This document shows, one piece after another, positions 25,302 to 34,188 of a DNA stretch of 64,000 nucleotides. Under the pieces are notes generated by a model. The model had not been told where the DNA came from, made no database searches, and was given only the letters and a program-made list of their open reading frames with translations. The stretch is from Lachnospiraceae bacterium (lineage in GTDB: Bacteria > Bacillota > Clostridia > Lachnospirales > Lachnospiraceae): NCBI GenBank assembly GCA_910573755.1, contig CAJTBO010000013.1, positions 48,550 to 112,549 on the forward strand. Direction: 5' to 3'. Made by a program: the position numbers and the translations under genes. How positions within the stretch are numbered: position 1 is the stretch's first letter; each line of letters opens with the position of its first letter.

Positions 25302-26726
25302 ATGAAGCGATCCGGCTACCGTACCACCTTTCACATATATTCAATATTCTTCTTGTCGCTGTCAGGGACGCTCCTTGTGGTGTGCTGCCTTTTTGCCATG
25401 CTCATTACCGCGCCAAACCCGAATGGCAAAAATGTTCGCAGCGATTGGGCTAAAAATTTTACTTTAGATTTTTCGGACTGCATTATCTTTGTAGACGGAA
25501 GCCCCACGGTAAAACAGACAGGCATAGAACGATTGCAGGATAGCCATATCGGACTGCAAATTTTGGATACCGCCGGAAATGAAGTATATGCGTGCCAAAA
25601 GCCTGACAATGCACAGGACACTTATTCTAACGCTGACCTTTTACAGCTTAATCAGACTGGACACCTTGATACAGAGAATATGACTTCCTTTGCAGGTATT
25701 GTAACAGAGTGCGGAAAAGAATATATCTATATTCTCCATTTCCCTGTGAACATTCAAAAAGTAACCATGTACTTAAACGGGGAACGGTTTACAGGCGGGA
25801 AAAAAATTGTTTTCTCAACGATTGGCATTTTATTGGCAGTAATCATTTCTTTAGGGTTGGTATATGGTTTTCTTATGACAAAAACCATACGCAAATTGGT
25901 AATGTCCATACAGGATATTTCCGGACGATGTTATCTTCCTGTTAAGGCAAAAGGCGCATTTAGGGATCTGTACAATAGTCTGAATGAATTGGACGCGGGT
26001 GTAAAGACAAGCGATAAGCTGCGGGAGGAAACGGAAAATATGCGCCGGGAATGGATTGCTAATATTACCCATGACTTAAAGACCCCGCTATCCCCGATTA
26101 AAGGCTATGCGGAAGTTTTACATGATGACACAGAAAAAACAGCAGTTGAGTACAGGCGGTATGCGGGCATTATGCTAAAAAACGCGGCATATATGGAAAA
26201 TCTGATTGACGATTTAAAATTAACATGGCAATTAGAAAACGGTACACTTCCGGTAAATCGGCAGGAACAGAATATTGTCCGCTTCCTGCGGGAACTGTCC
26301 ATTAATATATTGAACCGCCCCGAATACGAAAACCGCATGATTTTGTTCGAGTGCAGCGATAATATTACAGACGAAACAGCATTCTTATTCTTTGACACAA
26401 AGCTTTTTACAAGAGCGTTTCAGAATCTGATTATCAATGCGTTTGTGCATGGAACGAAAGATACGGAAGTAACCGTAAAAATCGGGGCTTCTGAAAGTGA
26501 GTTGACTATAAACGTATCAGACAATGGCGGCGGCATGAGTAATGTGGTGGCAGAACGATTATTTGAGCGATATTACAGGGGGGCAGATACGGAGAGCAAA
26601 ACCGAGGGGACAGGCTTAGGGCTTGCAATCGCAAAGAACATTGTAGAGCTTCATGGCGGTACAATTTCAGTTCATAGTATCCCCGGTGTCGAGACTTCTT
26701 TTCTTATCCGTTTTCCCGGCAATTAA
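25302..26726 (+). CDS. Sensor histidine kinase, VanS-like
   Basis: 474 residues, directly after the regulator stop codon. Membrane helices are near residues 9-35 and 168-195 with a ~130-residue external domain. A HAMP-like linker precedes the H box ANITHDLKTPLSPIKGYAEV, then NLIINAFVHG (N box), DNGGGM and GTGLGLAIAK (G boxes). The SPIKGYAE sequence after the His is characteristic of Firmicute antibiotic- or peptide-sensing kinases. The actual signal is not known. Confidence 0.94.
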   Translation: MKRSGYRTTFHIYSIFFLSLSGTLLVVCCLFAMLITAPNPNGKNVRSDWAKNFTLDFSDCIIFVDGSPTVKQTGIERLQDSHIGLQILDTAGNEVYACQKPDNAQDTYSNADLLQLNQTGHLDTENMTSFAGIVTECGKEYIYILHFPVNIQKVTMYLNGERFTGGKKIVFSTIGILLAVIISLGLVYGFLMTKTIRKLVMSIQDISGRCYLPVKAKGAFRDLYNSLNELDAGVKTSDKLREETENMRREWIANITHDLKTPLSPIKGYAEVLHDDTEKTAVEYRRYAGIMLKNAAYMENLIDDLKLTWQLENGTLPVNRQEQNIVRFLRELSINILNRPEYENRMILFECSDNITDETAFLFFDTKLFTRAFQNLIINAFVHGTKDTEVTVKIGASESELTINVSDNGGGMSNVVAERLFERYYRGADTESKTEGTGLGLAIAKNIVELHGGTISVHSIPGVETSFLIRFPGN

Positions 26727-26760
26727 GGTTAATTAAGGCAGGATAAAAATTTAATTAAGG
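26721..26760 (+). promoter_or_regulatory. AATTAAGG direct repeats (candidate regulator sites)
   Basis: AATTAAGG occurs at 26721, 26731 and 26753, spaced 10 and 22 bp, about one and two helical turns. The first copy overlaps the kinase stop codon. They lie upstream of the exporter genes and of a TATGTT -10-like word at 26773. Confidence 0.5.
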
Positions 26761-26804
26761 TTGACCGTTTACTATGTTAAGTGTAGCGACGGTCAACTTT
26801 TTTT
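26760..26804 (+). terminator. Intrinsic terminator after the VanS-like kinase
   Basis: GTTGACCGT (26760-26768) pairs with ACGGTCAAC (26789-26797), followed by seven Ts. A promoter initiating inside the loop (around 26785) would lack the 5' arm and so escape termination, allowing separate control of the exporter. Confidence 0.8.
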
Positions 26805-26829
26805 CTGTTTATAGACAAGGAGGTGGAAC

Positions 26830-26942
26830 ATGAAAAAGAAAAAGATACTTTTGTTATACAAACATTAGAGGTTGACGCTGTATCGGGCGCGACGCTTACC
26901 AGTGATACTGTTCTGAAAGTAATCGAAAATGCGTTGAAATGA
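26830..26942 (+). pseudogene. Remnant of an FMN-binding-domain protein
   Basis: AAGGAGGTGGAAC precedes ATG and the start of a typical signal peptide (MKKKKILLLY) that stops after 12 codons. In a second frame the last ~25 codons read LEVDAVSGATLTSDTVLKVI ENALK, the C-terminal end of FMN_bind domains (SGAT is the covalent flavin site). The gene has lost its middle by deletion. Its operon place before a MacB-like exporter suggests a lost accessory protein. Confidence 0.7.
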
Positions 26943-26958
26943 CGCATGGAAAGTAGGT

Positions 26959-29442
26959 GTGGACTTGAAAATCATTCTAAAGTATATCTTAACAAACGTA
27001 AAAGAGCGTAAAGCAAGAACTTTCGTTATGCTTCTTTCAATCCTGCTGTCTGCCATGCTGCTGTTTGTTTCCTTTTCTATTGGCGTTTCTTATGAAAGCG
27101 CACAACGGAAAATGGCACGCGGCATGGCGGGGAGTGCGACTGTTTCTGTTCAGAGTGTGGAGGGCGGTATTTATGCAGACGATATTCCCGCCTTGCCGGA
27201 CATACAGACAAAGGCAGGAATTGTAGAGGGTACTTCCCTTTACCATGAAAACGGATACTATGAAACGGTTGACCTCCTGGCGGCTGATATGGAAGCATTA
27301 AATCAAATCAATAAACCGCGGCTGATTGGTGACGGCGAAGTTACCGCATTTTCCGGCAATCAGATTATCTTGCCGGACAGGTTTACATCAAAATATGGCA
27401 TAGAAAAAGGCGATACTGTTACCTTGCAAATAAATGGCACGCCGGTGGATTTTGAAGTGGCGGAAATTGCCGCTTATGACACGGTTTTCCTGCGTCACAC
27501 AAGGGGTGCAACAGCACTTCTGCCTTTGGAAACCATAAAAGAAGTTTTGGGGTGGGAGGACGGTTATAGCGAATTTCTGATTGAACCCGCCCCAAATAGT
27601 ACAACAGGCAATCTTATTTCTGAACTGAAAAATGCTCTTGATAACGGAAGGTACCGGGTATCGGAGGTTGTCAATGAAGCGCAGATAGCCGCCGACGCAA
27701 GGCAGAAATCCATGCCTTTCTTTCTAATCAGTTTCTTTTCATTAACTATGAGTATTTTTATCATTTACAGCAGCTATAAAGTCATTACCTTAGACCGTTT
27801 ACCGATCATTGGCACATTCCGCAGTATCGGCGCGACAGAAAAGACCGTAACCCGTATTCTGCTTTTGGAAAGCCTGTTTTACGGCTGCACAGGCGGGGTG
27901 ATTGGTATTCCTGTTGGTGTGATTGTATTAAAAGGCATTTTGCAGGGAATGGGCAAATCATTATCGCAGGGAATTGAAATCCCCGTTGTTATCTCTGTTC
28001 CCGGCGTTATTCTTTCTTTTGCGGTTGCGGTGATCGTGTCTTTGTGTTCGGCATGGCTGCCTGTACGCAGGGCAAGCCGGCTACCGATAAAAGATATTGT
28101 CTTAGGCAGGGTGGAGGAAAAGCATATTCCGCGTCCTCTGATTGTCGGAATAGGGATTGTATTGTTTATTGTGTCCGCTTTGCTGCCGCACTTTGCGTCC
28201 GGCACTATGCTTTATCTTGCGGGAGGTTTTTCCCTGTTAGGCCTGATTGCTGCAACTATCCTTGTGATACCGGTTTTCACAAATATAGCAAGCGCAGGAT
28301 TGGAGCGCTTCTATGGTGCGGTAGCAGGAAATGAGGGCAGGATTGCCGCCCGCAACATGAAAGATAATAAGAATGTCACGCAGAATATTACGCTGCTGTT
28401 CATCAGCATATCAGCGATTATTGCAATCCGTGTAGTGGGGAATTTTGTGACAACTTATATCAGCGACGTATTTCATGGCGCAGAGCTTCAAGGTTTTGCC
28501 GACGGACACATGAAGCCGGAATTTGTGGAACAGGTAAAAGAGATGGACGGAGCAGAAAAAGTATTACCTCTTTATGTATTTAAGAACAATGTACAGGGGA
28601 ATAGTGAACCCGTTTCCCGTTTAGAGGGAACGGATAATCTGGAATGGTATAATTCCATGTTTGCACTTCATTACACGGATAGTTCCATGAGCGAACAGGC
28701 TGCGCTCGCTTTTGCTTCCGGTGAACGGGCAGTAATTATAAACGAAGACTGCATGAAGCGGGGCGGTTTTTCCATAGGCGATACGATTACGCTGTCAAAT
28801 GGAACAAGCGGAAATTTCTATGTAGTGGCAGGCAGTTTCAAATCAAGGGCAACTGATGCGGAAGCGATTATTCCATCTATGTACGCCGTATCTGACTTTG
28901 GCGCGTCTGACTATGGCCTTTTAGCTTATACTGCCGCAGACCCCGACGCAATCATGGTACAGATACGGGCTTTGTTTGGGGAAACTTCAAATTGGAGCCG
29001 TACCGTGGAGGAATTTAATAACGACGCGCTCGCAACCGTTGGCGCATTTTTACAGCCAATGCACAGCATGACCTGTTTTATCCTGCTGCTTGCGGCTGTC
29101 GGCGTTATCAATAACCTTTTAATCAACTATATACAAAAGCGGCGCACCATTGCCATGTATAAATCCATTGGACTAAGTAACCGTCAAAACAGAAAGATGA
29201 CACTGATAGAGGGTTTTTCTTCCGGGCTTATCGGTGCTGTCATTGCTATTGTTGTTTCTTACATGGAAATACAGACTATTTTCCTTGTTGCGGGACCAAA
29301 AATTTCAATGACGCCGGAACTGGACATTTGGACATTTCTCGTTGCGGGGACATTAGGAATTATCGTCACCCTGCTTGGCTCCATAGTACCAATTTTTAAA
29401 AGCCGAAAAATGAAACCGGTGGAAGAAATAAAATTTGAGTAA
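26959..29442 (+). CDS. ABC transporter permease, large FtsX/MacB type (GTG start)
   Basis: 827 residues: two FtsX modules in one chain. Module 1 has an N-terminal helix (TFVMLLSILLSAMLLFVSFS), an external domain and three helices about residues 255-375. A further helix pair around 395-430 leads into module 2, with its own external domain and three C-terminal helices (CFILLLAAVGVINNLLINYI onward), ending SRKMKPVEEIKFE. The start is GTG at 26959; a TTG six bases later is an alternative. It pairs with the ATPase 14 bp downstream as an antimicrobial-peptide-type exporter, probably regulated by the VanRS-like pair. Confidence 0.92.
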   Translation: MDLKIILKYILTNVKERKARTFVMLLSILLSAMLLFVSFSIGVSYESAQRKMARGMAGSATVSVQSVEGGIYADDIPALPDIQTKAGIVEGTSLYHENGYYETVDLLAADMEALNQINKPRLIGDGEVTAFSGNQIILPDRFTSKYGIEKGDTVTLQINGTPVDFEVAEIAAYDTVFLRHTRGATALLPLETIKEVLGWEDGYSEFLIEPAPNSTTGNLISELKNALDNGRYRVSEVVNEAQIAADARQKSMPFFLISFFSLTMSIFIIYSSYKVITLDRLPIIGTFRSIGATEKTVTRILLLESLFYGCTGGVIGIPVGVIVLKGILQGMGKSLSQGIEIPVVISVPGVILSFAVAVIVSLCSAWLPVRRASRLPIKDIVLGRVEEKHIPRPLIVGIGIVLFIVSALLPHFASGTMLYLAGGFSLLGLIAATILVIPVFTNIASAGLERFYGAVAGNEGRIAARNMKDNKNVTQNITLLFISISAIIAIRVVGNFVTTYISDVFHGAELQGFADGHMKPEFVEQVKEMDGAEKVLPLYVFKNNVQGNSEPVSRLEGTDNLEWYNSMFALHYTDSSMSEQAALAFASGERAVIINEDCMKRGGFSIGDTITLSNGTSGNFYVVAGSFKSRATDAEAIIPSMYAVSDFGASDYGLLAYTAADPDAIMVQIRALFGETSNWSRTVEEFNNDALATVGAFLQPMHSMTCFILLLAAVGVINNLLINYIQKRRTIAMYKSIGLSNRQNRKMTLIEGFSSGLIGAVIAIVVSYMEIQTIFLVAGPKISMTPELDIWTFLVAGTLGIIVTLLGSIVPIFKSRKMKPVEEIKFE

Positions 29443-29456
29443 GGAGGGCTTGCTAA

Positions 29457-30143
29457 ATGAACATATTAACAGAGGAAGCTGCCATTGAGGGCAAAAATAT
29501 AATTAAGGATTTTCAGCTTGGTGATACCAAAACAAGAGTGCTTAAAAACATATCGCTGAAAGTGATACAGGGTGAATTTGTTTCCATCATGGGACAGTCC
29601 GGCTCTGGAAAAAGTACGCTGCTTTATATTCTCGGAGGGCTTGATGTACCTACAAGCGGCTCTGTCTTTATGAACGGCATGGATATTTCAAAATTAGATG
29701 ATGAAAAAATGAGCCGGATAAGGCGGCAGAATATAGGATTTGTTTTTCAGTTTTACAACCTTATCCCCAATTTGAATGTGGCAGAAAATATCATGCTTCC
29801 GCTTTTGTTGGACGGAAAGAAAATGCGGGACTACAAAAAACCGCTGAAAGATATTTTAGAGGTAGTCGGCTTATCGGACAAACAAGGGCATACCCCCCGC
29901 GAATTGTCCGGGGGACAGCAGCAACGTGTGGCAATCGCCCGCGCACTAATTGGAAATCCCGAAATCCTGTTTGCAGACGAACCTACGGGAAACCTTGATA
30001 GTCATACAGGAGCAGAGATAATGAGTTTGCTGCAGCGTATCAACAAGGAACGCGGACAGACAATTATCATGGTTACTCATTCACCGGAAGCGGCGAAAAG
30101 CAGCAACCGTGTTATCACCGTAAGCGACGGACTACTTCAATAA
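29457..30143 (+). CDS. ABC transporter ATPase, LolD/MacB type
   Basis: 228 residues. Walker [11 protein letters not shown]-loop VFQFYNLIP, signature LSGGQQQR, Walker [13 protein letters not shown] and switch MVTHSPE are all intact. AAGGAGGG is upstream. It serves the large FtsX-type permease encoded before it. A long perfect hairpin closes the operon. Confidence 0.97.
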   Translation: MNILTEEAAIEGKNIIKDFQLGDTKTRVLKNISLKVIQGEFVSIMGQSGSGKSTLLYILGGLDVPTSGSVFMNGMDISKLDDEKMSRIRRQNIGFVFQFYNLIPNLNVAENIMLPLLLDGKKMRDYKKPLKDILEVVGLSDKQGHTPRELSGGQQQRVAIARALIGNPEILFADEPTGNLDSHTGAEIMSLLQRINKERGQTIIMVTHSPEAAKSSNRVITVSDGLLQ

Positions 30144-30172
30144 CCACACTGTTTAACCGAATAGAAATACAA

Positions 30173-30215
30173 TCTGCTTTTCGGCGGCAAAGAAAAAAAG
30201 CCGTCGAAAAGCAGA
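30173..30215 (+). terminator. Long hairpin terminator
   Basis: TCTGCTTTTCGGCGGC and GCCGTCGAAAAGCAGA form a 16-bp stem with one mismatch around an A-rich 11-base loop. The U tract is weak, but the stem is stable and it lies between convergent operons. 30216-30432 is GC-richer; a short ORF start MPRQEQAEKKREII at ~30373 resembles the N-terminus of a TetR regulator but is cut off. Confidence 0.7.
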
Positions 30216-30432
30216 CATATTTTCATGCCTATTCTATTCCGGCGGCTTTGATACCCACCGTCCATTTAGGCGTTGCCGCGTCCGCTATGGAGAAATGCGG
30301 CATCCGTACCGGGCGCGGCGGCGGGAGAGTCAATACCCGTCCCGTTCAATCTGACTGAATATATCTGAAATGCTATGCCGCGACAGGAGCAGGCCGAGAA
30401 AAAGCGGGAAATTATCTACCTTTACTTTATAA

Positions 30433-31191
30433 TCAAAGCTGTTTCCTGTCAAAAAGTATCGTTGCAAACCAAAGGCCGATGATTGTAATTGCAATAGAAA
30501 CGACGGTTGGCATTAAAAATTCCGATACAGAAGCTGCGCCGGAAATCAAATCCACGTTCTTTGATGTCAAAAGGAACGGGTTGAATTTAGCCAGTGGCTC
30601 AACAATCCCCAGCAGGGATATAACCGCTACGATGCCGCCTGTAAAAAGGATGCTGGTGAAAGTCTGCTTAAAAACAACACAGCCGAGGAGCAGTATGCTC
30701 AGGTACAGAAAACCAAGCAGCCACAGATAAAACGCAGCGGTAAAAACATGGGAAAGCATTGTACCCGGCCATAAATAGGCCGTATAGCAGTAGGCCGTAA
30801 GAAATCCGGACCAGTAGCAGACGGTCATAAGAACCGCTGCCACGGTATATTTTGCGAAGATAACCGCCGAGCGGGGCAAGCCCTTTGTTATCAGCAGTAC
30901 CAAAGTTCCCTTGGAATATTCACCAGACATACAACTGCCGAACAGGATAATAAATGCGCTGAATCCAACGCCGGAGATGTTCTTATAAAACTGCTCCCAC
31001 GCATCCAGAACAACAGGGGCAGACTCCATCTGCATATCCGCAGCCACCGCAGAGAGGATTTCAGGCATAAATCTGGCAAGGAAAGGACTGGTCAGTCCAA
31101 AAATCAGAAAGACAGCGAACAGAATCAGAAAACGATAATTTTTCATGTTCTCAGTCAGTTCTTTTTTCAAAAAGGCAGCATAGCCGTTCAT
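30433..31191 (-). CDS. ABC-2 type permease
   Basis: 252 residues with about six helices (FLILFAVFLIFGLTSPFLA, GFSAFIILFGSCMSGE, FLYLSILLLGCVVF and others). The EYSKGTLVLLITKGLPRSA motif is typical of ABC-2 permeases of bacitracin/lantibiotic or Nos-type exporters. It overlaps the upstream ATPase gene by four bases. Substrate unknown. The operon is read away from a divergent HTH regulator. Confidence 0.92.
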   Translation of the reverse strand: MNGYAAFLKKELTENMKNYRFLILFAVFLIFGLTSPFLARFMPEILSAVAADMQMESAPVVLDAWEQFYKNISGVGFSAFIILFGSCMSGEYSKGTLVLLITKGLPRSAVIFAKYTVAAVLMTVCYWSGFLTAYCYTAYLWPGTMLSHVFTAAFYLWLLGFLYLSILLLGCVVFKQTFTSILFTGGIVAVISLLGIVEPLAKFNPFLLTSKNVDLISGAASVSEFLMPTVVSIAITIIGLWFATILFDRKQL

Positions 31192-32105
31192 CTTATCACC
31201 TCCAAAAACAGGCTCTCAAGAGACGGCTCCATCATCTCGATTTTGATAGGGCATAGCGCCGTCTCCGCCAAAACGCTGAATACCGTATGCTGGACATTTT
31301 CCATCTCCTGGCTGTGAAGTACGATTTCTTTCCCGTTTGTTTCCGCTGTGTTCAGCAAAGGCTGTATTGCCTCATGGCTTTTGAAGGTATGCAAAGCATC
31401 ATCTGCGGGAAATTCCAGAAGCAGACTTTCGCGGCCATGAAGAGCTTTTATTTCCGAAAGTGTTCCCCCAACAACGATCCTTCCCTGATTGAGCAGGGCC
31501 GCATGGTCGCAGATCCGCTCCACATCGGACAAAATATGCGTGGAAAATAAAACCGTTGTTGTGCTGCGGATTTTGAGAAGAATATCCAGGATTTCTTTTC
31601 TGCCTACCGGGTCAAGGGCGCTGGTTGGCTCGTCACAAATCAACAGCTTGGGCCGGGTGAGTAAAGCCTGTGCGATTCCAAGCCGCTGTTTCATACCACG
31701 CGAAAAGCCGCCAATTGTCTTTTTGACGTTTCCAAGGCCCACCAGAGAAAGAAGTTCCTCGCCCCTCTGATATGTTTCCGCCTTTGGCAGCCCGATGATT
31801 TCCCCACATAACGCAAGGTATCTGATCGGGGTCATGTAATCGTAAAATTCCGGGACATCCGGCAAATAGCCGATATACTGATTTGTTTTTGTCTGCCCGA
31901 AGTGGACAGGCTCATTGCAGATAGTAATCTCACCTTGATCAGGCCGCAGCAAACCGAGTACCATTTTCATGGTCGTTGTTTTTCCGGCTCCGTTTTGGCC
32001 GATGAAGCCGAAAATACTTCCCTCCGGTACGGTCATATTCAAATTATCAATGATCTTCTGCCCGCCGAAGGCTTTTGACAAGCCTTGTATTGTCAGTACA
32101 TTCAT
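31188..32105 (-). CDS. ABC transporter ATPase (ABC-2 exporter)
   Basis: 305 residues from the ATG behind GGAGGGG. Walker A GQNGAGKTT, signature FSRGMKQRLG, Walker B LLICDEPTSALDP and switch LFSTHI are present, plus a ~90-residue C-terminal extension. The start overlaps the stop of the small membrane gene (ATGA) and the end overlaps the permease start, so three proteins are made in coupled fashion. Confidence 0.96.
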   Translation of the reverse strand: MNVLTIQGLSKAFGGQKIIDNLNMTVPEGSIFGFIGQNGAGKTTTMKMVLGLLRPDQGEITICNEPVHFGQTKTNQYIGYLPDVPEFYDYMTPIRYLALCGEIIGLPKAETYQRGEELLSLVGLGNVKKTIGGFSRGMKQRLGIAQALLTRPKLLICDEPTSALDPVGRKEILDILLKIRSTTTVLFSTHILSDVERICDHAALLNQGRIVVGGTLSEIKALHGRESLLLEFPADDALHTFKSHEAIQPLLNTAETNGKEIVLHSQEMENVQHTVFSVLAETALCPIKIEMMEPSLESLFLEVIR

Positions 32106-32305
32106 TGTTCCCCTCCCTTCCCGGCAACAAAGTAAGTGATCGGGCCGATGAGCAGGAACACGACAACCACGACCAGCCAAAACGCCTTGCTGCCAAACCG
32201 ATAATGCGGATGCCGCAGCACATGAAGCGCCGCAACCACAGCGAGAACGGCATCCGGTACTAAAATAGGAATGAGCAGCGGCAGCATTTCCAATAAAGTG
32301 TCCAT
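32102..32305 (-). CDS. Small membrane protein, PLDc_N-like
   Basis: 67 residues from the ATG behind GGAGGT. Two helices (LPLLIPILVPDAVLAVVAAL and KAFWLVVVVVFLLIGPITYF) flank RHPHYRFGSK, the arrangement of the PLDc_N (phospholipase D nuclease N-terminal) membrane domain that accompanies many Firmicute ABC-2 exporters. First gene of the minus-strand operon. Probably an accessory subunit. Confidence 0.82.
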   Translation of the reverse strand: MDTLLEMLPLLIPILVPDAVLAVVAALHVLRHPHYRFGSKAFWLVVVVVFLLIGPITYFVAGKGGEQ

Positions 32306-32370
32306 TTGCAAATACCTCCCATAAATGATTTGATTGTGGATACTCTCATATCCTGAAGGAATCTTCTTTA

Positions 32371-32465
32371 TATTTCCTTATTGGTTATATTACCATAATG
32401 GAAATATAAAATCAAGGGTATTGAGCAAGTGATTGACTTTTTATTTTCATCATGGTAATATTTCC
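32371..32465. promoter_or_regulatory. Divergent promoter region with operator-like repeats
   Basis: TATTTCC (32371) and GGAAATA (32400) bracket TTATATTACCATAA. The word ATATTACCAT (32387-32396) recurs inverted as ATGGTAATAT (32452-32461), next to another ATTTCC. Two similar sites, one before each divergent operon, fit binding by the HTH protein encoded at 32487. Confidence 0.55.
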
Positions 32466-32486
32466 GAGGAAAGGAGCGTGTTCTTC

Positions 32487-33041
32487 ATGGATAAACAGCA
32501 CCTGAATCTCAAAATTATGGAATGTGTTTCAAATCCAATCAAGTGCCGGTTGCTGATTGAGATATTGAAAAGCGGGGAGACAACTGCAAAACTACTTGCT
32601 GAAAAGTGTATGGATATTCCCCAAACTACACTCTATCGGAACTTAAAGCGTATGACTGAAGATGGGGTTCTCAAAGTGGTAAGTGAAACGCAAATCAGGG
32701 GAACCGTTGAAAAGACGTATGCTGCGACCTTTAATCTGAATGACGCCGATACGATGATTGGTGAAAACTCAGGGAAAATGTATATGCAAATGTTTTTGCA
32801 GTACATTTTGACCTTTGCGAAACAATTCCAGACTTATTGTGATAGTCCGGGCATTGATATTAAGAATGACAAATCAGGCTTTTCGCTGTCCTATGTTTAT
32901 CTTACAGATGAAGAACTGGAAAAGGCCGTTGCCGCCATTTCAAAAATTTTGACCCCGCTCCAAAATAATAAGCCTGCTCCTGATCGGAAATTGCGGACGA
33001 TCGGAGTGATTATCTCTCCAAAGCAGCACGATACGAAGTAA
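32487..33041 (+). CDS. Winged-helix transcriptional regulator (ArsR/HTH_20-like)
   Basis: 184 residues from the ATG behind AAAGGAG. NPIKCRLLIEILKSGETTAK, then IPQTTLYRNLKRMTEDGVLK is an ArsR/PadR-like winged helix, followed by a helical ligand or dimerisation domain. It is divergent from the PLDc_N-ABC operon and probably represses it. Nothing gene-like follows until the 3' end of cotJC, 243 bases on, and the accessory region appears to end there. Confidence 0.88.
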   Translation: MDKQHLNLKIMECVSNPIKCRLLIEILKSGETTAKLLAEKCMDIPQTTLYRNLKRMTEDGVLKVVSETQIRGTVEKTYAATFNLNDADTMIGENSGKMYMQMFLQYILTFAKQFQTYCDSPGIDIKNDKSGFSLSYVYLTDEELEKAVAAISKILTPLQNNKPAPDRKLRTIGVIISPKQHDTK

Positions 33042-33164
33042 AATACTGCTAAAATACCATTATTATAGAGACTGCCGCAAAGGGCACCGGAAAAGTGCCG
33101 TCCCCGTTTGGGGCGCAGTTTCCGGGGCGTCCCCAAACCCGCCGTGTCCGGAAGTCACACAAAA

Positions 33165-33195
33165 ACACCGCTCCGATTTTTACCGGAAGCGGTGT
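33165..33195. terminator. Hairpin between the accessory region and cotJC
   Basis: ACACCGCTCCG pairs with CGGAAGCGGTGT (one bulged A), loop of eight. GC-rich short hairpins (GGCACcggaaaaGTGCC, CCCCgtttGGGG) precede it at 33084-33120. It sits where low-GC accessory DNA meets the cotJ operon and could end both the HTH gene and cotJC transcripts. Confidence 0.5.
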
Positions 33196-33284
33196 CTTGT
33201 GTAAGGGTGACAGCCCGTTTTATTCTCGTGTTTTTGTATGCTCTTGTTAAGGGAAGATATCATCTCAGAATGATAATAGTTATA

Positions 33285-33719
33285 TTATTTGCAATCGCAC
33301 CCGCAGTTTGCATCAAACGCCGGGTTGCACATATAGAAGTTTTTGGAATTCAGCCTATCCTGAACAAGCCTGAGGGCTTCCCCGAATCTTTGAAAATGCA
33401 CAATCTCACGCTGTCTTAAGAAGCGGATCGGATCGCAGACATCGGGATCTTTGATCATGCGCAGGATATTGTCATAGGTGGTGCGGGCTTTCTGTTCTGC
33501 TGCCATATCCTCCATCAGATCGGTGATCGGATCACCGCAGCTCTGGAACTGGGCGGCGCTGAAGGGCATGCCGGATGCCGCCTGGGGCCAGATGCCGAGG
33601 GTATGGTCTACATAGTAGGCTTTGAAGCCGCTGTTTTCGATCTCTTCCATGGAGAGATTTTTGGTGAGCTGGTGTACAATGGCGGCTACCATTTCCAGAT
33701 GCGCCAGTTCTTCCGTACC
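33285..33719 (-). CDS. cotJC: cotJC, C-terminal part of a split gene (spore-coat Mn-catalase family)
   Basis: Encodes residues 63-205 of CotJC as it would be after joining with the part at 43716-43902: TEELAHLEMVAAIVHQL, then GDPITDLMEDMAAEQKART, then FLRQREIVHFQRF. It holds four of the five manganese ligands expected from the family (Glu65, His68, Glu136, His169) and a Cys-rich tail CGCDCK. Upstream of the TACC core the frame runs into the mobile element, where an ATG (MYRESHRF...) could open a 168-codon ORF, unlikely to be a working catalase. CotJC is a mother-cell coat protein in Bacillus. Confidence 0.93.
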   Translation of the reverse strand, partial: GTEELAHLEMVAAIVHQLTKNLSMEEIENSGFKAYYVDHTLGIWPQAASGMPFSAAQFQSCGDPITDLMEDMAAEQKARTTYDNILRMIKDPDVCDPIRFLRQREIVHFQRFGEALRLVQDRLNSKNFYMCNPAFDANCGCDCK

Positions 33720-33741
33720 CAGAGAAGCAGCGGTAATGTTC
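33716..33741. other. Left attachment junction (attL-like)
   Basis: The TACC core is followed inside the element by CA and an arm (33722-33741) whose reverse complement starts GAACATTACCGCTGCTTC. It matches the arm at the other end in 15 of 20 positions. On the circular form the two arms would face each other around TACCCA, placing the likely crossover at the central CC. Confidence 0.8.
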
Positions 33742-33806
33742 CGCTTATTGTATTTGGGGACGGGCATGAAACGGTGGGATTCCCGATACATAGCTTTTCG
33801 ACATTT

Positions 33807-33941
33807 GAGAGGATAAGGAAGTATGATGAAAATGAAGATGCGGGGGATGTCGGGAAGCCTTATTCTATCGAGGTTAGAGATACGGAAAGAATGATAACTA
33901 TATATGGCATTGTTTTAAAGAGATTTGATATAGCAGGTTAA
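33807..33941 (+). other. Possible 3' remnant of a gene just inside the left end
   Basis: One frame reads RKYDENEDAGDVGKPYSIEV, then RDTERMITIYGIVLKRFDIA G, and stops. It is protein-like but has no start, since upstream it runs antisense into cotJC. Probably the tail of a gene cut off at the element end. No family recognised. Confidence 0.25.
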
Positions 33942-33990
33942 AATGTTTCAGACCTATTTGTTTTATTATGGACAAGTAGGTCTGATTTTA

Positions 33991-34146
33991 TGTAGTAAAG
34001 CACACAAGAATAAGATTTGAAGTTGTTCGATTTGATTCGCTTGATTTTTTTGCGTAGCATAGATATAATGTAGTAAAGCACACAAGCGATAAAAAATTTA
34101 TGCGTATTTTAGTGCAGAAGTGAAAGTTTGGAAGTAAACTTCCAAA
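33991..34146 (+). promoter_or_regulatory. abiE promoter with direct repeats and leader palindrome
   Basis: TTGATT (34041-34046), 17 bases, TATAAT (34064-34069). An 18-base word TGTAGTAAAGCACACAAG occurs at 33991 and, overlapping the -10 and start site, at 34069. A 20-base palindrome TTTGGAAGTAAACTTCCAAA lies in the leader at 34127-34146. AbiEi-type antitoxins repress their own promoter, and either set could be the operator. Confidence 0.65.
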
Positions 34147-34188
34147 TCTACCTGAATGATGCAGTAAATGCGTCAGGAGGAGGAAATT

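Noticed and set aside
33285..33791. A stand-alone short catalase starting at MYRESHRF inside the element
   Set aside because: The first ~25 residues come from element DNA and lack ligand Glu35. It is the tail of split cotJC.
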